DNA of 64,000 nt from an uncultured Paenibacillus sp. (GCA_937895345.1 CALAWP010000068.1:59686-123685), one strand, 5' to 3'; positions 40,586-49,648 are shown, counted from the stretch's first letter. Notes: generated by a model not told the origin, from the sequence alone. A program made the numbers and translations.

Positions 40586-43018
40586 TTAGCGTGTCGGCGC
40601 AACTTCTTGCAGCGGTTCAAAGTTTTTGCGAAGCTGCTCGTTGTCGATAATTTCCTTCCAAGGATCCGTCGTATGATCAAGCGTAAGCCGCAATCTTTCC
40701 ATCAGCGCGACGCGGTCTTCCTTCTTCTCCAGCGCTTGCTTGACATGATCCAGCCCGACGCGCTCGACCCAAACCGACGTGCGCTCGTTCCATTGCGCGT
40801 TCTCGCGGTAATATTGCAGGAAGGCGCTGCTCCATTCGAGCACTTCCTCTTCCGTCTTGACGACGCACAGCAGCTCCGTCGCTCTGACGTGCACGCCGCC
40901 GTTGCCGCCGACATGCAGCTCCCAGCCGCCGTCGATGGCGACGACGCCGAAGTCCTTGATGGTCGCTTCCGCGCAGTTGCGCGGACAGCCGGAGACGGCA
41001 AGCTTCACTTTAGCCGGCGTGACGAGGCGTTCAAACGCCTTTTCCAGCTTGATGCCCATGCCCATGGAATCTTGCGTGCCGAATCGGCAGAACGTCGATC
41101 CGACGCATGTTTTGACCGTGCGCAGCGCTTTGCCGTAGGCATAGCCGGAAGGCATATCCAGTTCGGCCCACATGCCCGGCAAATCTTCTTTTTTGACGCC
41201 CAGCAGGTCGATCCGCTGTCCGCCGGTAATTTTCACGAGCGGCACCTCGTATTTCTCCGCGATCTCGGCGATCTTCTTCAGCTCGCTCGGCGAAGTGACG
41301 CCGCCGTACATCCGGGGCACGACCGAATACGTGCCGTCCTTCTGAATGTTCGCGTGGTAACGTTCGTTCGTAAACTTGGATTCCTTCTCTTCCTTGTATT
41401 GGTCCGGCCAAATCATGCCGAGGTAATAGTTGAGCGCCGGGCGGCATTTCGTGCAGCCCTCGGGCTCGCGCCATTCCAGCACGTTCATGACCTCGCGTAC
41501 GCTCTTCAAGCCCATTCGCTTCATTTCCGCAACAATCTCGTCCCGGTTATAGGACGTACAGCCGCAAATGCCTTCCTTCACCGCTTCGCCGGCAGCCTCG
41601 CCCGCATACACTTTGACGAAGCTTTCCACCACCGGCTTGCAGCCTCCGCAGGAGCCCGATGCTTTGGTGCACGCCTTGACCGCGCTGACGGACGTGCAGC
41701 CTTTGTTGCGAATCGCATCGACGATCGTCGCCTTGGAGACGCCGTTGCAGCCGCAGACGATTTCATCGTCCGGCATCGCTTCGATTCGCGCTTCCGGAGA
41801 CTGCGCAGAACCGCCCGGGGAGAAGCCGAGCAAGATCTCTTTCTCGCGGCCGGCGATATCCTCTCCCTTGCGCATCATCGAGAACAAGGATGCGCCGTCG
41901 CTCGTATCGCCGAACAGCACCGCGCCGACCAGCTTGCCGTCCTTGATGACAATTTTTTTGTACGTCCCTTCGGTATCGTCCTGAATATGCAGCGATTTCG
42001 TCTCCGGGGAATCGTTGAAGTCTCCCGCCGAAAAGACGTTGACACCCGAAACCTTCAGCTTGGTCGACGTGACCGATCCGGTATAGCCGGACGTTTCAAC
42101 GCCGGCCAGACGCTTCGCCAGCACGTCGCCCTGCTCGTACAACGGCGCAACCAGCCCATAGGCAATGCCGCGGTGCTCGGCGCATTCGCCGACCGCATAG
42201 ACGTCCGGCTCGCTCGTTTCCAGAAAGTCGTTGACGACGATGCCGCGGTTGACTTCCAGGCCCGAAGCTTTCGCCAGCGCCGTATTGGGCCGAATGCCGA
42301 CGGCCATGACGACGAGATCGGCTTCGATCGACGTGCCGTCGGCGAAGGACAAGCCCGTTACCCTCTTCTTGCCGGTAATGGCCTGCGTATTTTTTTTCAG
42401 CAAAAATTTCATTCCTTGCGCCTCCAGCTCCCGCTGAAGCAGTTTGGCTGCCGGCTGGTCGAGCTGGCGCTCCATCAAATAGTCCATGACATGAATGACG
42501 TTCACGTCCATGCCCAAGTGCAGCAAACCTCTTGCCGCCTCGATGCCGAGCAGGCCGCCGCCGATGACGGCCGCTTTCTTGTATGTCTTGGACGCGCTCA
42601 GCATCGTCTCGCAATCCTTCATGTCGCGGAAAGCGATGACGCCTTCGAGATCCGCGCCCGGAAGCGGGAGCATAAACGGATTGGAGCCCGTGGCGATGAT
42701 CAGCTTATCGTATGAAACTTCAACGCCTTGGTCGGACGCGACGGTTTTCGATTTGGTGTCCAGCTTCGTAACCGTATGTCCGGCGTACAGCCGAATGTTG
42801 TTTTCCTCATACCAATCCCAATCGTTAATGACGATTTCCTTCATGTCCGCCCCGCCCGCCAATACGGACGACAGCATGATCCGGTTATAGTTCGGATAAG
42901 GCTCTGCGCCGAATATCGTAATCTCGTAAAGCTCGGGCGCAAGCTTCAGCAGATGTTCGACGGCGCGAACGCCAGCCATTCCGTTGCCGATAAGCACCAG
43001 CTTTTTGCGGTCTGTCAT
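40586..43018 (-). CDS. nasD: Assimilatory nitrite reductase large subunit
   Basis: About 810 residues from MTDRKKLVLIGNGMAG at 43018 (GGGGAGAG upstream). FAD and NAD(P)H domains lead into a BFD-type [2Fe-2S] site (CGCNGVSKATIV with ASGSCGGCKP). The C-terminal siroheme/[4Fe-4S] region has TCVGSTFCRFG and CPRNCAEA, the cysteines that bind the cluster and heme. The enzyme reduces nitrite to ammonium with six electrons. It is the first gene of the operon and is preceded by an ANTAR-responsive leader. The same dinucleotide domains recur in NasB, and the two are clearly paralogous. Confidence 0.93.
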   Translation of the reverse strand: MTDRKKLVLIGNGMAGVRAVEHLLKLAPELYEITIFGAEPYPNYNRIMLSSVLAGGADMKEIVINDWDWYEENNIRLYAGHTVTKLDTKSKTVASDQGVEVSYDKLIIATGSNPFMLPLPGADLEGVIAFRDMKDCETMLSASKTYKKAAVIGGGLLGIEAARGLLHLGMDVNVIHVMDYLMERQLDQPAAKLLQRELEAQGMKFLLKKNTQAITGKKRVTGLSFADGTSIEADLVVMAVGIRPNTALAKASGLEVNRGIVVNDFLETSEPDVYAVGECAEHRGIAYGLVAPLYEQGDVLAKRLAGVETSGYTGSVTSTKLKVSGVNVFSAGDFNDSPETKSLHIQDDTEGTYKKIVIKDGKLVGAVLFGDTSDGASLFSMMRKGEDIAGREKEILLGFSPGGSAQSPEARIEAMPDDEIVCGCNGVSKATIVDAIRNKGCTSVSAVKACTKASGSCGGCKPVVESFVKVYAGEAAGEAVKEGICGCTSYNRDEIVAEMKRMGLKSVREVMNVLEWREPEGCTKCRPALNYYLGMIWPDQYKEEKESKFTNERYHANIQKDGTYSVVPRMYGGVTSPSELKKIAEIAEKYEVPLVKITGGQRIDLLGVKKEDLPGMWAELDMPSGYAYGKALRTVKTCVGSTFCRFGTQDSMGMGIKLEKAFERLVTPAKVKLAVSGCPRNCAEATIKDFGVVAIDGGWELHVGGNGGVHVRATELLCVVKTEEEVLEWSSAFLQYYRENAQWNERTSVWVERVGLDHVKQALEKKEDRVALMERLRLTLDHTTDPWKEIIDNEQLRKNFEPLQEVAPTR

Positions 43019-43042
43019 GTTCGTTCTCTCCCCTCTGTATTT

Positions 43043-43147
43043 AAAAGAAAAGCCTGCTCCCATGACTATAAAAAGGACCAGAGTCCCTTCCTTGTCAATG
43101 GTAAGCAGGCTTCATTGCCGCTTCATGCGGATACTCCATTGTATCCG
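43043..43147 (-). promoter_or_regulatory. ANTAR two-hairpin antitermination leader of the nas operon
   Basis: In the minus-strand transcript, P1 (43128-43147) is a 7 bp stem CGGATAC/GTATCCG with hexaloop AATGGA. P2 (43103-43123) is a seven-pair stem with one bulged U and hexaloop AATGAA. Both loops have A at position 1 and G at position 4, the ANTAR consensus. The 3' arm of P2 (GCCTGCTT) is the same sequence that forms the 5' arm of a long terminator (43050-43058 with 43104-43112, T-rich tail 43043-43050), so P2 and the terminator exclude each other. Binding by the ANTAR protein would stabilise P1-P2 and allow read-through. Confidence 0.88.
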
Positions 43148-43162
43148 AAAAGTTATAGTGAA

Positions 43163-43191
43163 AATATACAATGCCGAGAGAGTTCTGTCAA
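43163..43191 (-). promoter_or_regulatory. SigA-type promoter of the nas operon
   Basis: TTGACA (43186-43191) and TATATT (43163-43168) with a 17 bp spacer on the minus strand. Transcription would start near 43156, just before P1 of the ANTAR leader. Confidence 0.75.
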
Positions 43192-43390
43192 TATACATTA
43201 CACCAAAAATATAAAAAAAGCCTTATCGACACTTTTGCCCTGTATATGTTATAAATAATAACATAGGATGTGATTGATCAGGAAACACGCAGAGGAAATC
43301 GCATATCCTATATAATGAAGGTTATACTACTCGATTCGATCATGTTAACGGACAAAAAGGTCACGACGATTCATAGAAAGGGGCGGCGAC

Positions 43391-43996
43391 ATGCGTTCTT
43401 TATTGATCATCCATAATGGCGCGACGGAGGCCGATCGGAAACCGGAAAGAAGCTCCCAGAGGCTTCTGCCCGAATATATGCTGCAATCCGCCGGTTACCA
43501 GGTGCTTCACACGAATAAGGATGACCAAGCGCAAGAATGGCTGCCGGCATCGGACGCCATTGTCCTTCATTTGCCGATCGCTGACATCGGAATGACGGCT
43601 TCGTCCTTGCTGGCGCATAAAACGGTTCCGATCTTATGGTGGTGCAGCGCCTCCACTTCTTCCTTGTCCTTGGCGGATTGCGAGGACAATGTTATGATTG
43701 ACGGCATATTGACGCCTACCATGAGCGAGAACGAGATGCACTGGGTGCTTCACTTCAGCGCCAAGCAATGTTTTGAACGAAAGCAATGGTTGGAAGAACG
43801 TAAGCAGCTGCAATCCCGGCTGGAAGAACGGAAATGGATCGATATGGCGAAGGGCATATTATGCGAGATCAAAAATATTTCCGAAGCCGAAGCGTACGAC
43901 ATGCTTCGCAAACAAGCGATGAATGAGCGGAAGCGCATGGTGGATGTCGCGACGTCGATCGTCAAGGTGTATCAGCTGCTGCAATCGCAAAAATAA
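43391..43996 (+). CDS. nasT: ANTAR-domain antiterminator, NasT-like
   Basis: 201 residues. Residues about 1-120 form a receiver-like alpha/beta domain (SLLIIHNGATEADR, YQVLHTNKDDQAQEWL) that lacks a clear Asp phosphorylation pocket. After a coiled-coil linker (KQWLEERKQLQSRLEERK), the ANTAR domain is at about 150-200 (WIDMAKGILCEIKNISEAEA, YDMLRKQAMNERKRMVDVA). It binds RNA hairpins with A1/G4 hexaloops, which are present in the nas leader on the opposite strand. Nearest regulator for nas induction. In other bacteria NasS, a nitrate sensor, controls NasT; no NasS is seen here. Confidence 0.87.
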   Translation: MRSLLIIHNGATEADRKPERSSQRLLPEYMLQSAGYQVLHTNKDDQAQEWLPASDAIVLHLPIADIGMTASSLLAHKTVPILWWCSASTSSLSLADCEDNVMIDGILTPTMSENEMHWVLHFSAKQCFERKQWLEERKQLQSRLEERKWIDMAKGILCEIKNISEAEAYDMLRKQAMNERKRMVDVATSIVKVYQLLQSQK

Positions 43997-44009
43997 GGGG
44001 GCTTGCTAT

Positions 44010-45101
44010 ATGATGATCAATTTGCTTAAGGAAGTCGGCCGCGGCAAGCGCGGGGCCCGCGATTTAACTTATGAGGAAGCGCTGCAAGCGGCGGAAGCCA
44101 TACTGGGAAGGGATGCGACCGATGCCCAGATTGGAGCCTTCCTGATCGCGGAGCGGATCAAGATGGAAAGCGTCGAAGAGCTGGAAGCGTTTGTCGCCGT
44201 CTGCCGCAAATACGCCTTACGCGAGCCCGTGCTGGAAGGCGGCATCGATTGCGCGGGGCCCTACGACGGAAGAAAATCCAGTTTTTTCGCCACCTTCGCC
44301 ACAGCTTTTGTATTGGCCTCTTCCGGTTTGCCGGTAACGCTGCATGGCACGTCTTCCTTGCCGCCCAAGCGCGGCATCACCATGATGGACATGATGAAGC
44401 ATATGGGAATCGATGCGGCGCGGCTGTCCCGCGAAGCTTCGTTGCGAGCAGCCCGGCAAACCGGCATTTTGTTCGTACCGTCCGAACTCTGGTGTCCTCC
44501 GCTCAAGCGGCTGCGCCATATTCGGGAAGAGCTCGGCATGCGTACCGTCATCAATACGGCGGAAAAGCTGGTCGATTACTCTCATTCGCCTTATCTGGCT
44601 TTCGGCGTATTTCACAACACGGTTTTCGACCGCATGGCCAGGCTTATGACGAAGCTTGGGTACCGCAAAGCCATTATTGTACAGGGCGCGGAAGGGTCGG
44701 AGGATTTGTTCGTCAACAGGCCGACGCGCGTATATATCGTCAGCGGCGGCGAAGCGGAAATGAAAATCGTCGATCCCGAGGAATACGGCCTGGATACGCC
44801 GCTCCCGGATACGGAATGGACGGCTGCCGGGCAGGTGCGGGTGTTGGAAGACGTGCTGCGGGGAGTCGCCGAACTCGGGTACTTGAATCAGACGTTGCTG
44901 AACGCCGCCGTCAGGCTGCATCTCGCGGGACGCGCCGGTTCTGTCGAGGAAGGACTGTATATTAGCAAAGCGAATCTGGAATCGGGCAAGGCTTTGCGGC
45001 TGTATGAGCAATGGCGATCCGCTTTGGCTGGCGGAGACGGGGACGAATCGCTGCACGAACGGCACGCACAAGCGGCTCCGCAAAGCTTGCACCGCACCTA
45101 A
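44010..45101 (+). CDS. TrpD-like protein with degenerate catalytic motifs
   Basis: 363 residues from MMINLLKEVGRGKRG at 44010 (AAGGGGGC site). It has the anthranilate phosphoribosyltransferase fold: an N-terminal helical domain (LTYEEALQAAEAILGRDATD), VFHNTVFDRMARLMTKLGY and AIIVQGAEGSEDL. The PRPP motif GTGGDGxxTFNIS is replaced by AGPYDGRKSSFFAT, and RTVFNLLGPL by RTVINTAEKLVD, so classical tryptophan synthesis is unlikely. It resembles the TrpD2/YbiB group, some members of which bind nucleic acid. It lies 13 bp after the ANTAR gene and is probably co-transcribed, hinting at a role in the nitrate circuit. Confidence 0.75.
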   Translation: MMINLLKEVGRGKRGARDLTYEEALQAAEAILGRDATDAQIGAFLIAERIKMESVEELEAFVAVCRKYALREPVLEGGIDCAGPYDGRKSSFFATFATAFVLASSGLPVTLHGTSSLPPKRGITMMDMMKHMGIDAARLSREASLRAARQTGILFVPSELWCPPLKRLRHIREELGMRTVINTAEKLVDYSHSPYLAFGVFHNTVFDRMARLMTKLGYRKAIIVQGAEGSEDLFVNRPTRVYIVSGGEAEMKIVDPEEYGLDTPLPDTEWTAAGQVRVLEDVLRGVAELGYLNQTLLNAAVRLHLAGRAGSVEEGLYISKANLESGKALRLYEQWRSALAGGDGDESLHERHAQAAPQSLHRT

Positions 45102-45112
45102 ACCCAAGAGAC

Positions 45113-45134
45113 AACCCTGCACGCGTGCAGGGTT
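45113..45134 (+). terminator. Terminator after the TrpD-like gene
   Basis: A perfect 22 bp palindrome of 11 bp arms is followed by TTCTTCGACTTT on the plus strand, 12 bp after the stop codon. It could serve both strands. Confidence 0.8.
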
Positions 45135-45154
45135 TCTTCGACTTTCATTTGCGA

Positions 45155-45598
45155 TTATGGCGCCAATTGATTCAGCTGATTCAACAGCTCATTCAGCTTG
45201 CCCACGGTTTCCGGAATGCCCGTCGATTCCAAAGCGGCCTTGCCCTGCTCGATATTGGCCAGCGCCTGATCGAGTCCTTCCTGAAGCTTCTCGTTGTACT
45301 GTACGATGGACTGATGCAGCTCCTTGGCATACTCCGGAACGGCAACGCCTTCGTAATTCGCGATGGTCTCCTTCATCTCCTGCAATCGCCGCTGCAGATC
45401 GGCCTTTGCTTCCGCGTCGGCCGCCGCTCGTTCGGCCATGGCGCTCATTTCCTGGCCAAACTGTTGCAGCGACTGCATGTAACCTGTCGTTTCCGCGGCA
45501 AAATTGACGGTTTGCCCTACGCCGTCCAATATGCCGCATCCGGTCGCAAACAGCAGCAGTACCATGCCTGCCGCAGCTGTTCGAATGGACTTCATCAC
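45155..45598 (-). CDS. DUF6376-type lipoprotein
   Basis: 147 residues with a lipoprotein signal: LLLFATGC, cysteine near residue 21. The mature protein is a long helical coiled coil (SLQQFGQEMSAMAERAA, ADLQRRLQEMKETIA, ELHQSIVQYNEKLQEGLDQA), probably anchored on the outer face of the membrane. DUF6376 members are common in Paenibacillus and Bacillus and uncharacterised. Confidence 0.72.
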   Translation of the reverse strand: MMKSIRTAAAGMVLLLFATGCGILDGVGQTVNFAAETTGYMQSLQQFGQEMSAMAERAAADAEAKADLQRRLQEMKETIANYEGVAVPEYAKELHQSIVQYNEKLQEGLDQALANIEQGKAALESTGIPETVGKLNELLNQLNQLAP

Positions 45599-45681
45599 GT
45601 TCTATCCCCTCCTCCAGCTGAATACGGATACTTCCTCCTTGCAATCCTATGCAGCTTCCACGGAAGCGTTCGGCTTCGTCG

Positions 45682-46650
45682 TTACGTCACTCGCAATACA
45701 ATCTTGCCGATATTGCGATTATGTTCCATACGGCTGTGCGCTTCCTCGACTTCGGACCAATCCCAGACCGAGTCGATGACCGGCTTGAGCGATCCGTCCC
45801 GGAAACCGGGAACCGCATGTTCCGCAAAGGACCGGGTCAGCCGAATTTTGTTGCCGACCGGCTGAGACCTCAACGTTGTGCCAATGACATGAAGGCGGCG
45901 GCTCAGCAGCAAGCCAAGGTCGACCTTCTCCGCTTTGCTCCCGCCCAGAATGCCGACCAGCACCAGCTTGCCGTCTATGGCCAGGGAAGCTATATTTTGC
46001 TCCCAATAAGGCGCTCCGACAAAGTCGAGAATCAGATTGACGCCGCGTCCCTGCGAAGCTTCCCGCACCGCCGGCGCAAACGGCCCCGCTTTGTAATCGA
46101 TAACGGCATCCGCGCCGAGCTCTGAGCATACGTTCCGCTTCTCCGCCGTGCCGGCCGTTGCGATGACAAGAGCCCCCGCTCGTTTGGCCAATTGAATGGC
46201 AGCCGTGCCGACGCCGCTTGCGCCCGCATGGATCAATACGGTCTCGCCTGCCTGCAGGTTTCCGATCTGAAATAAATTAAGATAAGCGGTCAGGAAAGCT
46301 TCCGGGATGGCCGCCGCTTCCTCAAACGAGAGACCGTCCGGAATCGGCATCGCCATCTCTGCGGGAATGCGAACCCGTTCCGCGTATCCGCCGCCCGGCA
46401 GCAGCGCCATCACGCGGTCTCCCGGTTTCCAGCCGCCGCTCCCTTCTTCGACTACGCCGGCCATTTCGAGTCCGAGAATATCGGTCGTTCCCGGCGGAGG
46501 CGGATATAAGCCCCGCTTCTGCAGCAAATCTGCGCGGTTAAGCGCGGTCGCATGAATTCGGACGAGCAATTCGCCCATCGAACGGGCGGGTTCCTCAGTT
46601 TCTCCGATATACAGTTTCTTGGAATCGGACTCCTGCAATACAGCCCTCAT
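45682..46650 (-). CDS. Zinc-type NAD(P)H:quinone oxidoreductase, MDR family
   Basis: 322 residues from MRAVLQESDSKKLYI at 46650 (GGGAGCTG site). The GroES-like half carries NRADLLQKRGLYPPP and GLEMAGVVEEGSGGW, and the nucleotide-binding half VLIHAGASGVGTAAIQLAKRAGA. The HxxLxxGxxY-type zinc ligands of alcohol dehydrogenases are absent. The PPGTTDILGLEMAG and GLYPPP features match the PIG3/quinone oxidoreductase group. It probably reduces a quinone or electrophile with NADPH. Confidence 0.85.
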   Translation of the reverse strand: MRAVLQESDSKKLYIGETEEPARSMGELLVRIHATALNRADLLQKRGLYPPPPGTTDILGLEMAGVVEEGSGGWKPGDRVMALLPGGGYAERVRIPAEMAMPIPDGLSFEEAAAIPEAFLTAYLNLFQIGNLQAGETVLIHAGASGVGTAAIQLAKRAGALVIATAGTAEKRNVCSELGADAVIDYKAGPFAPAVREASQGRGVNLILDFVGAPYWEQNIASLAIDGKLVLVGILGGSKAEKVDLGLLLSRRLHVIGTTLRSQPVGNKIRLTRSFAEHAVPGFRDGSLKPVIDSVWDWSEVEEAHSRMEHNRNIGKIVLRVT

Positions 46651-46681
46651 CGGATCAGCTCCCTGAAATGGTTTCGTTCTG

Positions 46682-46723
46682 TTAAAAAGGAGCAAGCCGC
46701 GAGCTTGTCAGCTTGCGGCTTGC
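46682..46723 (-). terminator. Terminator after the YebC-type gene
   Basis: Arms 46692-46700 and 46715-46723 (GCAAGCCGC/GCGGCTTGC) are followed on the minus strand by TCCTTTTTAAC. It separates the YebC gene from the quinone oxidoreductase gene. Confidence 0.72.
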
Positions 46724-46734
46724 TTGGAGAGGAA

Positions 46735-47454
46735 TCAATCCTCCAGCTCTACGTTGTGGTAAACCTGCTGCACGTCTTCCTGATCCTCCAGCAGATCGAT
46801 CAATTTATCGAATTGCTTTAGCGCGTCGCCGTCGAGCGTCACATAGTTTTGCGCCAGCATCGTAAGCTCCGCCACCGTAAACTCATCCACTCCCGCACCC
46901 TTAAACGCTTCCTGTACCGCATGGAACTGGTCCGGCTCGGCATAGACGATGACGGAATCGTCCTCCTCGATAATGTCGCGGACGTCCACATCCGCCTCCA
47001 GCATCAGCTCCATCACTTCGTCGAGCGATTTGCCGGACACGCCGATGACGGCCGTCTCGTCGAACATATAAGAGACCGAACCGCTGACGCCCATGCTGCC
47101 GCCAATCTTGTTGAACGCGGCGCGAACGGCGGGCGCCGTCCGGTTGACGTTGTTCGTCAGCGCGTCGACGATAACCATCGAGCCGTTCGGGCCGAAACCT
47201 TCGTAACGCTGCTCTACGTAATTCTCGTCGGCGCTGCCCTTCGCCTTCTCCAATGCGCGGTCGATAATCGCCTTCGGAACGTTGTACGTCTTCGCGCGTT
47301 CCAATACGACCTTCAGCGCCCGGTTCGACTCCGGATCCGGCTCGCCCTTCTTCGCCGCGACGTATATTTCGACCCCGAATTTGGCGTATACCCGGCTCGT
47401 GTTGGCATCCTTGGACGCTTTCTTTTCCTTGATATTATTCCATTTGCGACCCAT
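46735..47454 (-). CDS. yebC: YebC/PmpR-family DNA-binding protein
   Basis: 239 residues, the family norm. GRKWNNIKEKKASKDANTSRVYAKFG is the conserved opening, followed by PKAIIDRALEKAKG, VEQRYEGFGPNGSMVIVDAL and NVNRTAPAVRAAFNKIGGSMG. It is an acidic three-domain protein of the cytoplasm. Members act as DNA-binding regulators; some recent work links YebC proteins to translation of proline-rich stretches. Both remain possible. Confidence 0.95.
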   Translation of the reverse strand: MGRKWNNIKEKKASKDANTSRVYAKFGVEIYVAAKKGEPDPESNRALKVVLERAKTYNVPKAIIDRALEKAKGSADENYVEQRYEGFGPNGSMVIVDALTNNVNRTAPAVRAAFNKIGGSMGVSGSVSYMFDETAVIGVSGKSLDEVMELMLEADVDVRDIIEEDDSVIVYAEPDQFHAVQEAFKGAGVDEFTVAELTMLAQNYVTLDGDALKQFDKLIDLLEDQEDVQQVYHNVELED

Positions 47455-47558
47455 ACTGCTCCCACTTTCGTATTAATGTCATTCCTATTATAACCGATTA
47501 GGGAGCCGATGGACCAGCTCTCGTCCACCGTCCCGCTCCCCCCATGTTGATCATGCCG

Positions 47559-48101
47559 TCAAGCTTGTTCCCTTAATTGGTGCGCCAGCTTGTACATTTC
47601 TGCGATATCGTAACGCTCGATCGCTTCGAATCTGCGAATCGCTTCTTCGATTTCGACCAGTTCAACCTTGGCCACCTGCTCTCCGTCCTCCGGATTCAAC
47701 GGGCGGGAAACGATTCGCACTTCACCGGTTGCAAGCAATCGGATGAAGCGAGGATGCGGAATATGCGGCCGATAAGGCTTGTCCGCATCCGAAAGGCAAT
47801 GAAACCGGCCAATGATGCGAACTTCCTTCATCTCCGCTCCGATTTCCTCCATCAGCTCTCGTTGAAGCGCGTGCATATAAGCTTCGCCAGGCTCCAGCGT
47901 TCCGCCGATCAACTCCCACAAGCCGTTCTCGAGCTGCATGACGACGTATTTGTCGCCTACGGTCGGGACGATGCTGATGTTGCTGACCATTTGCTCGTCG
48001 AAGTCGGCCCCGAGCGCAAAATTCGAAGTAATGGCGCCTATGCGGATCGGGTTGGACAACACGGCGTAATCGTTTTTATTCATCATAGTATGCAATGACA
48101 T
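47559..48101 (-). CDS. NUDIX hydrolase
   Basis: 180 residues. The complete Nudix box GGTLEPGEAYMHALQRELMEE ends in IGA and lies at about residues 66-88, where the REx2EE glutamates bind the metal. It cleaves a nucleoside diphosphate linked to another group; no specificity signature was recognised. GGAGG lies 13 bp before the ATG at 48101, so an in-frame start at 48086 (MMNKNDYAVL) is also possible. It is 39 bp from the phosphatase gene and probably in the same unit. Confidence 0.85.
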   Translation of the reverse strand: MSLHTMMNKNDYAVLSNPIRIGAITSNFALGADFDEQMVSNISIVPTVGDKYVVMQLENGLWELIGGTLEPGEAYMHALQRELMEEIGAEMKEVRIIGRFHCLSDADKPYRPHIPHPRFIRLLATGEVRIVSRPLNPEDGEQVAKVELVEIEEAIRRFEAIERYDIAEMYKLAHQLREQA

Positions 48102-48140
48102 CAGTTTCTCGCAACCTCCAAGTATGTGTGTCTAGGGCAA

Positions 48141-48785
48141 TCAGCTTTCGGCCGGTTGTTCTTTATAATGGCTTGTATCGGCATGCATGACGATGCGCGG
48201 CGCGCCGTCCTCAAATTCCAGCTTGCTCAAGCATGCCGGATAAATGTAGGGAAGCTCCCACAGCTGCTCCAATGGCCGCTGCTCGCAATAGGCCATTAAC
48301 AATTTGAATACAACGGTATGCGTTACCAGCAGGATCGTTTGGCCTTCATAACGCTGCAGCAGCTCGTGAAGAAAGCTAACGGCTCTAGATGAAACTTCTC
48401 TGTATGTCTCGCTCCCTTCTACCCGGAATTGCCCGGGATCGTTCCAGAAGTGATGAAACTGTTGCGGATTCTCTTGTTTGATCTCATCTTGCTTCCGGCC
48501 TTCCCATATGCCCAAGCTGATTTCTTTCAATTGTTCGCTCTCTATTAGAGGGACATCCCTGTTCCCCTTAATAAGATGAGCGGTATGAACCGCTCTTGGG
48601 CTGGAGCTGGTTGCAATCAGATCGAGCTTTACGCCGCGGAGCGCTTCTTCCAGCCATTCCGCCTGGCGGATTCCCAATGCGGTAAGCGGCGAATCCCGAT
48701 GGCCTTGCAGCCTGTGCTCCACATTCCATTCCGTTTGGCCATGCCGGGTCATGTATACGGTAGTTGTTTTCGGAGCCAACGTCAT
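48141..48785 (-). CDS. Histidine phosphatase family protein
   Basis: 214 residues. The catalytic TRHGQTEWN motif is at about residue 14, then GHRDSPLTALGIRQAEWL, LIATSSSPRAVHTAHLI and the late VTHTVVFKLLMAYCE with the second catalytic His. The Phosphoglycerate mutase fold with a phosphohistidine intermediate is therefore intact. The substrate may be a sugar phosphate, nucleotide or phosphoprotein; not determined by the sequence. Confidence 0.88.
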   Translation of the reverse strand: MTLAPKTTTVYMTRHGQTEWNVEHRLQGHRDSPLTALGIRQAEWLEEALRGVKLDLIATSSSPRAVHTAHLIKGNRDVPLIESEQLKEISLGIWEGRKQDEIKQENPQQFHHFWNDPGQFRVEGSETYREVSSRAVSFLHELLQRYEGQTILLVTHTVVFKLLMAYCEQRPLEQLWELPYIYPACLSKLEFEDGAPRIVMHADTSHYKEQPAES

Positions 48786-48859
48786 TTCCCCTTTCTGTCC
48801 GAGCTTGCCTTTTAAGGTTTATGGGTACAGCTGCTTATAGTGATTTTATCATTTTACGA

Positions 48860-49597
48860 CTAATCGCGGTTCAATGAAAAGTGCCGCTCTTCTCTTTTTC
48901 TGGCGGCAAAGGTGATGCTGGTCGTAAACAGTTTAACCGGTTGGGATTCGCGCTCGATCATAAATTCCAACGGACTCGAGGAACGTTTTAAAATTTCCCA
49001 TCCGGCGTATTGGTTGTCCAGCAGCTCCAGCATTTCCTGCTCGGGCAGATTAATTTCAAACCTGGGATCAAGCTCACGGAGGCCGTCCAAAGTCTGTTCC
49101 TTTATATTCGAGCCGATAATAATACAGTTAATGCCGTTCATTTTGGTGCCGCGCGTCATGTCCTGAAGCTTGGCTTCCAACACTAGCTTGGTGCTGCAAT
49201 GCTCCAGTGCGGACACTCCGATAATATAATCGTAGGCATTCGGTTCGATGCGGAAGTGATCCAGATCGGATAATTTCGGTTCGATCAAATGTTCAACGCC
49301 ATACTGCTTGCTGTATTGAAGCAGCTTGTTCAATGCGGTCTCCAACAGGTCAACGCACTCGACCTTGCCGTCTTTGCGGCCTCTCATGTATTGAGCAATG
49401 GGAATGCTGTTGCGTCCGATACCCGATCCCAAATCAAGCACATTCAGACTGGAATAATTCTCAAACAGCTGCAGCATTTCCAACACTGTGCGAACGGGTC
49501 GATGCAGCCACGATCCTTCCCGAAACAGCTCATGCTGCTCGTAAACGGATTCATGATAGTTGCGTTCTTCTAGCCTGATTCGCTCCACTCTTTCCAA
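48860..49597 (-). CDS. SAM-dependent methyltransferase
   Basis: 245 residues. LNVLDLGSGIGRNSIPIAQY (about 53-72) is motif I, binding SAM in a class I Rossmann fold, and VECVDLLETALNKLL follows. The central YDYIIGVSALEHCS is motif IV, with no DPPY, so a small-molecule or protein O/N-methylation is more likely than DNA methylation. The C-terminal part has many charged residues. No substrate can be stated. Confidence 0.8.
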   Translation of the reverse strand: MERVERIRLEERNYHESVYEQHELFREGSWLHRPVRTVLEMLQLFENYSSLNVLDLGSGIGRNSIPIAQYMRGRKDGKVECVDLLETALNKLLQYSKQYGVEHLIEPKLSDLDHFRIEPNAYDYIIGVSALEHCSTKLVLEAKLQDMTRGTKMNGINCIIIGSNIKEQTLDGLRELDPRFEINLPEQEMLELLDNQYAGWEILKRSSSPLEFMIERESQPVKLFTTSITFAARKREERHFSLNRD

Positions 49598-49648
49598 GAC
49601 AATTCACCTCTCACCATTTAAATGAATGTCCAAGCTCTTTTCCAGTTA

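Noticed and set aside
40181..42715. Plus-strand open frame of about 840 codons
   Set aside because: Antisense to nasD and nasE, Arg/His-rich, no domain.
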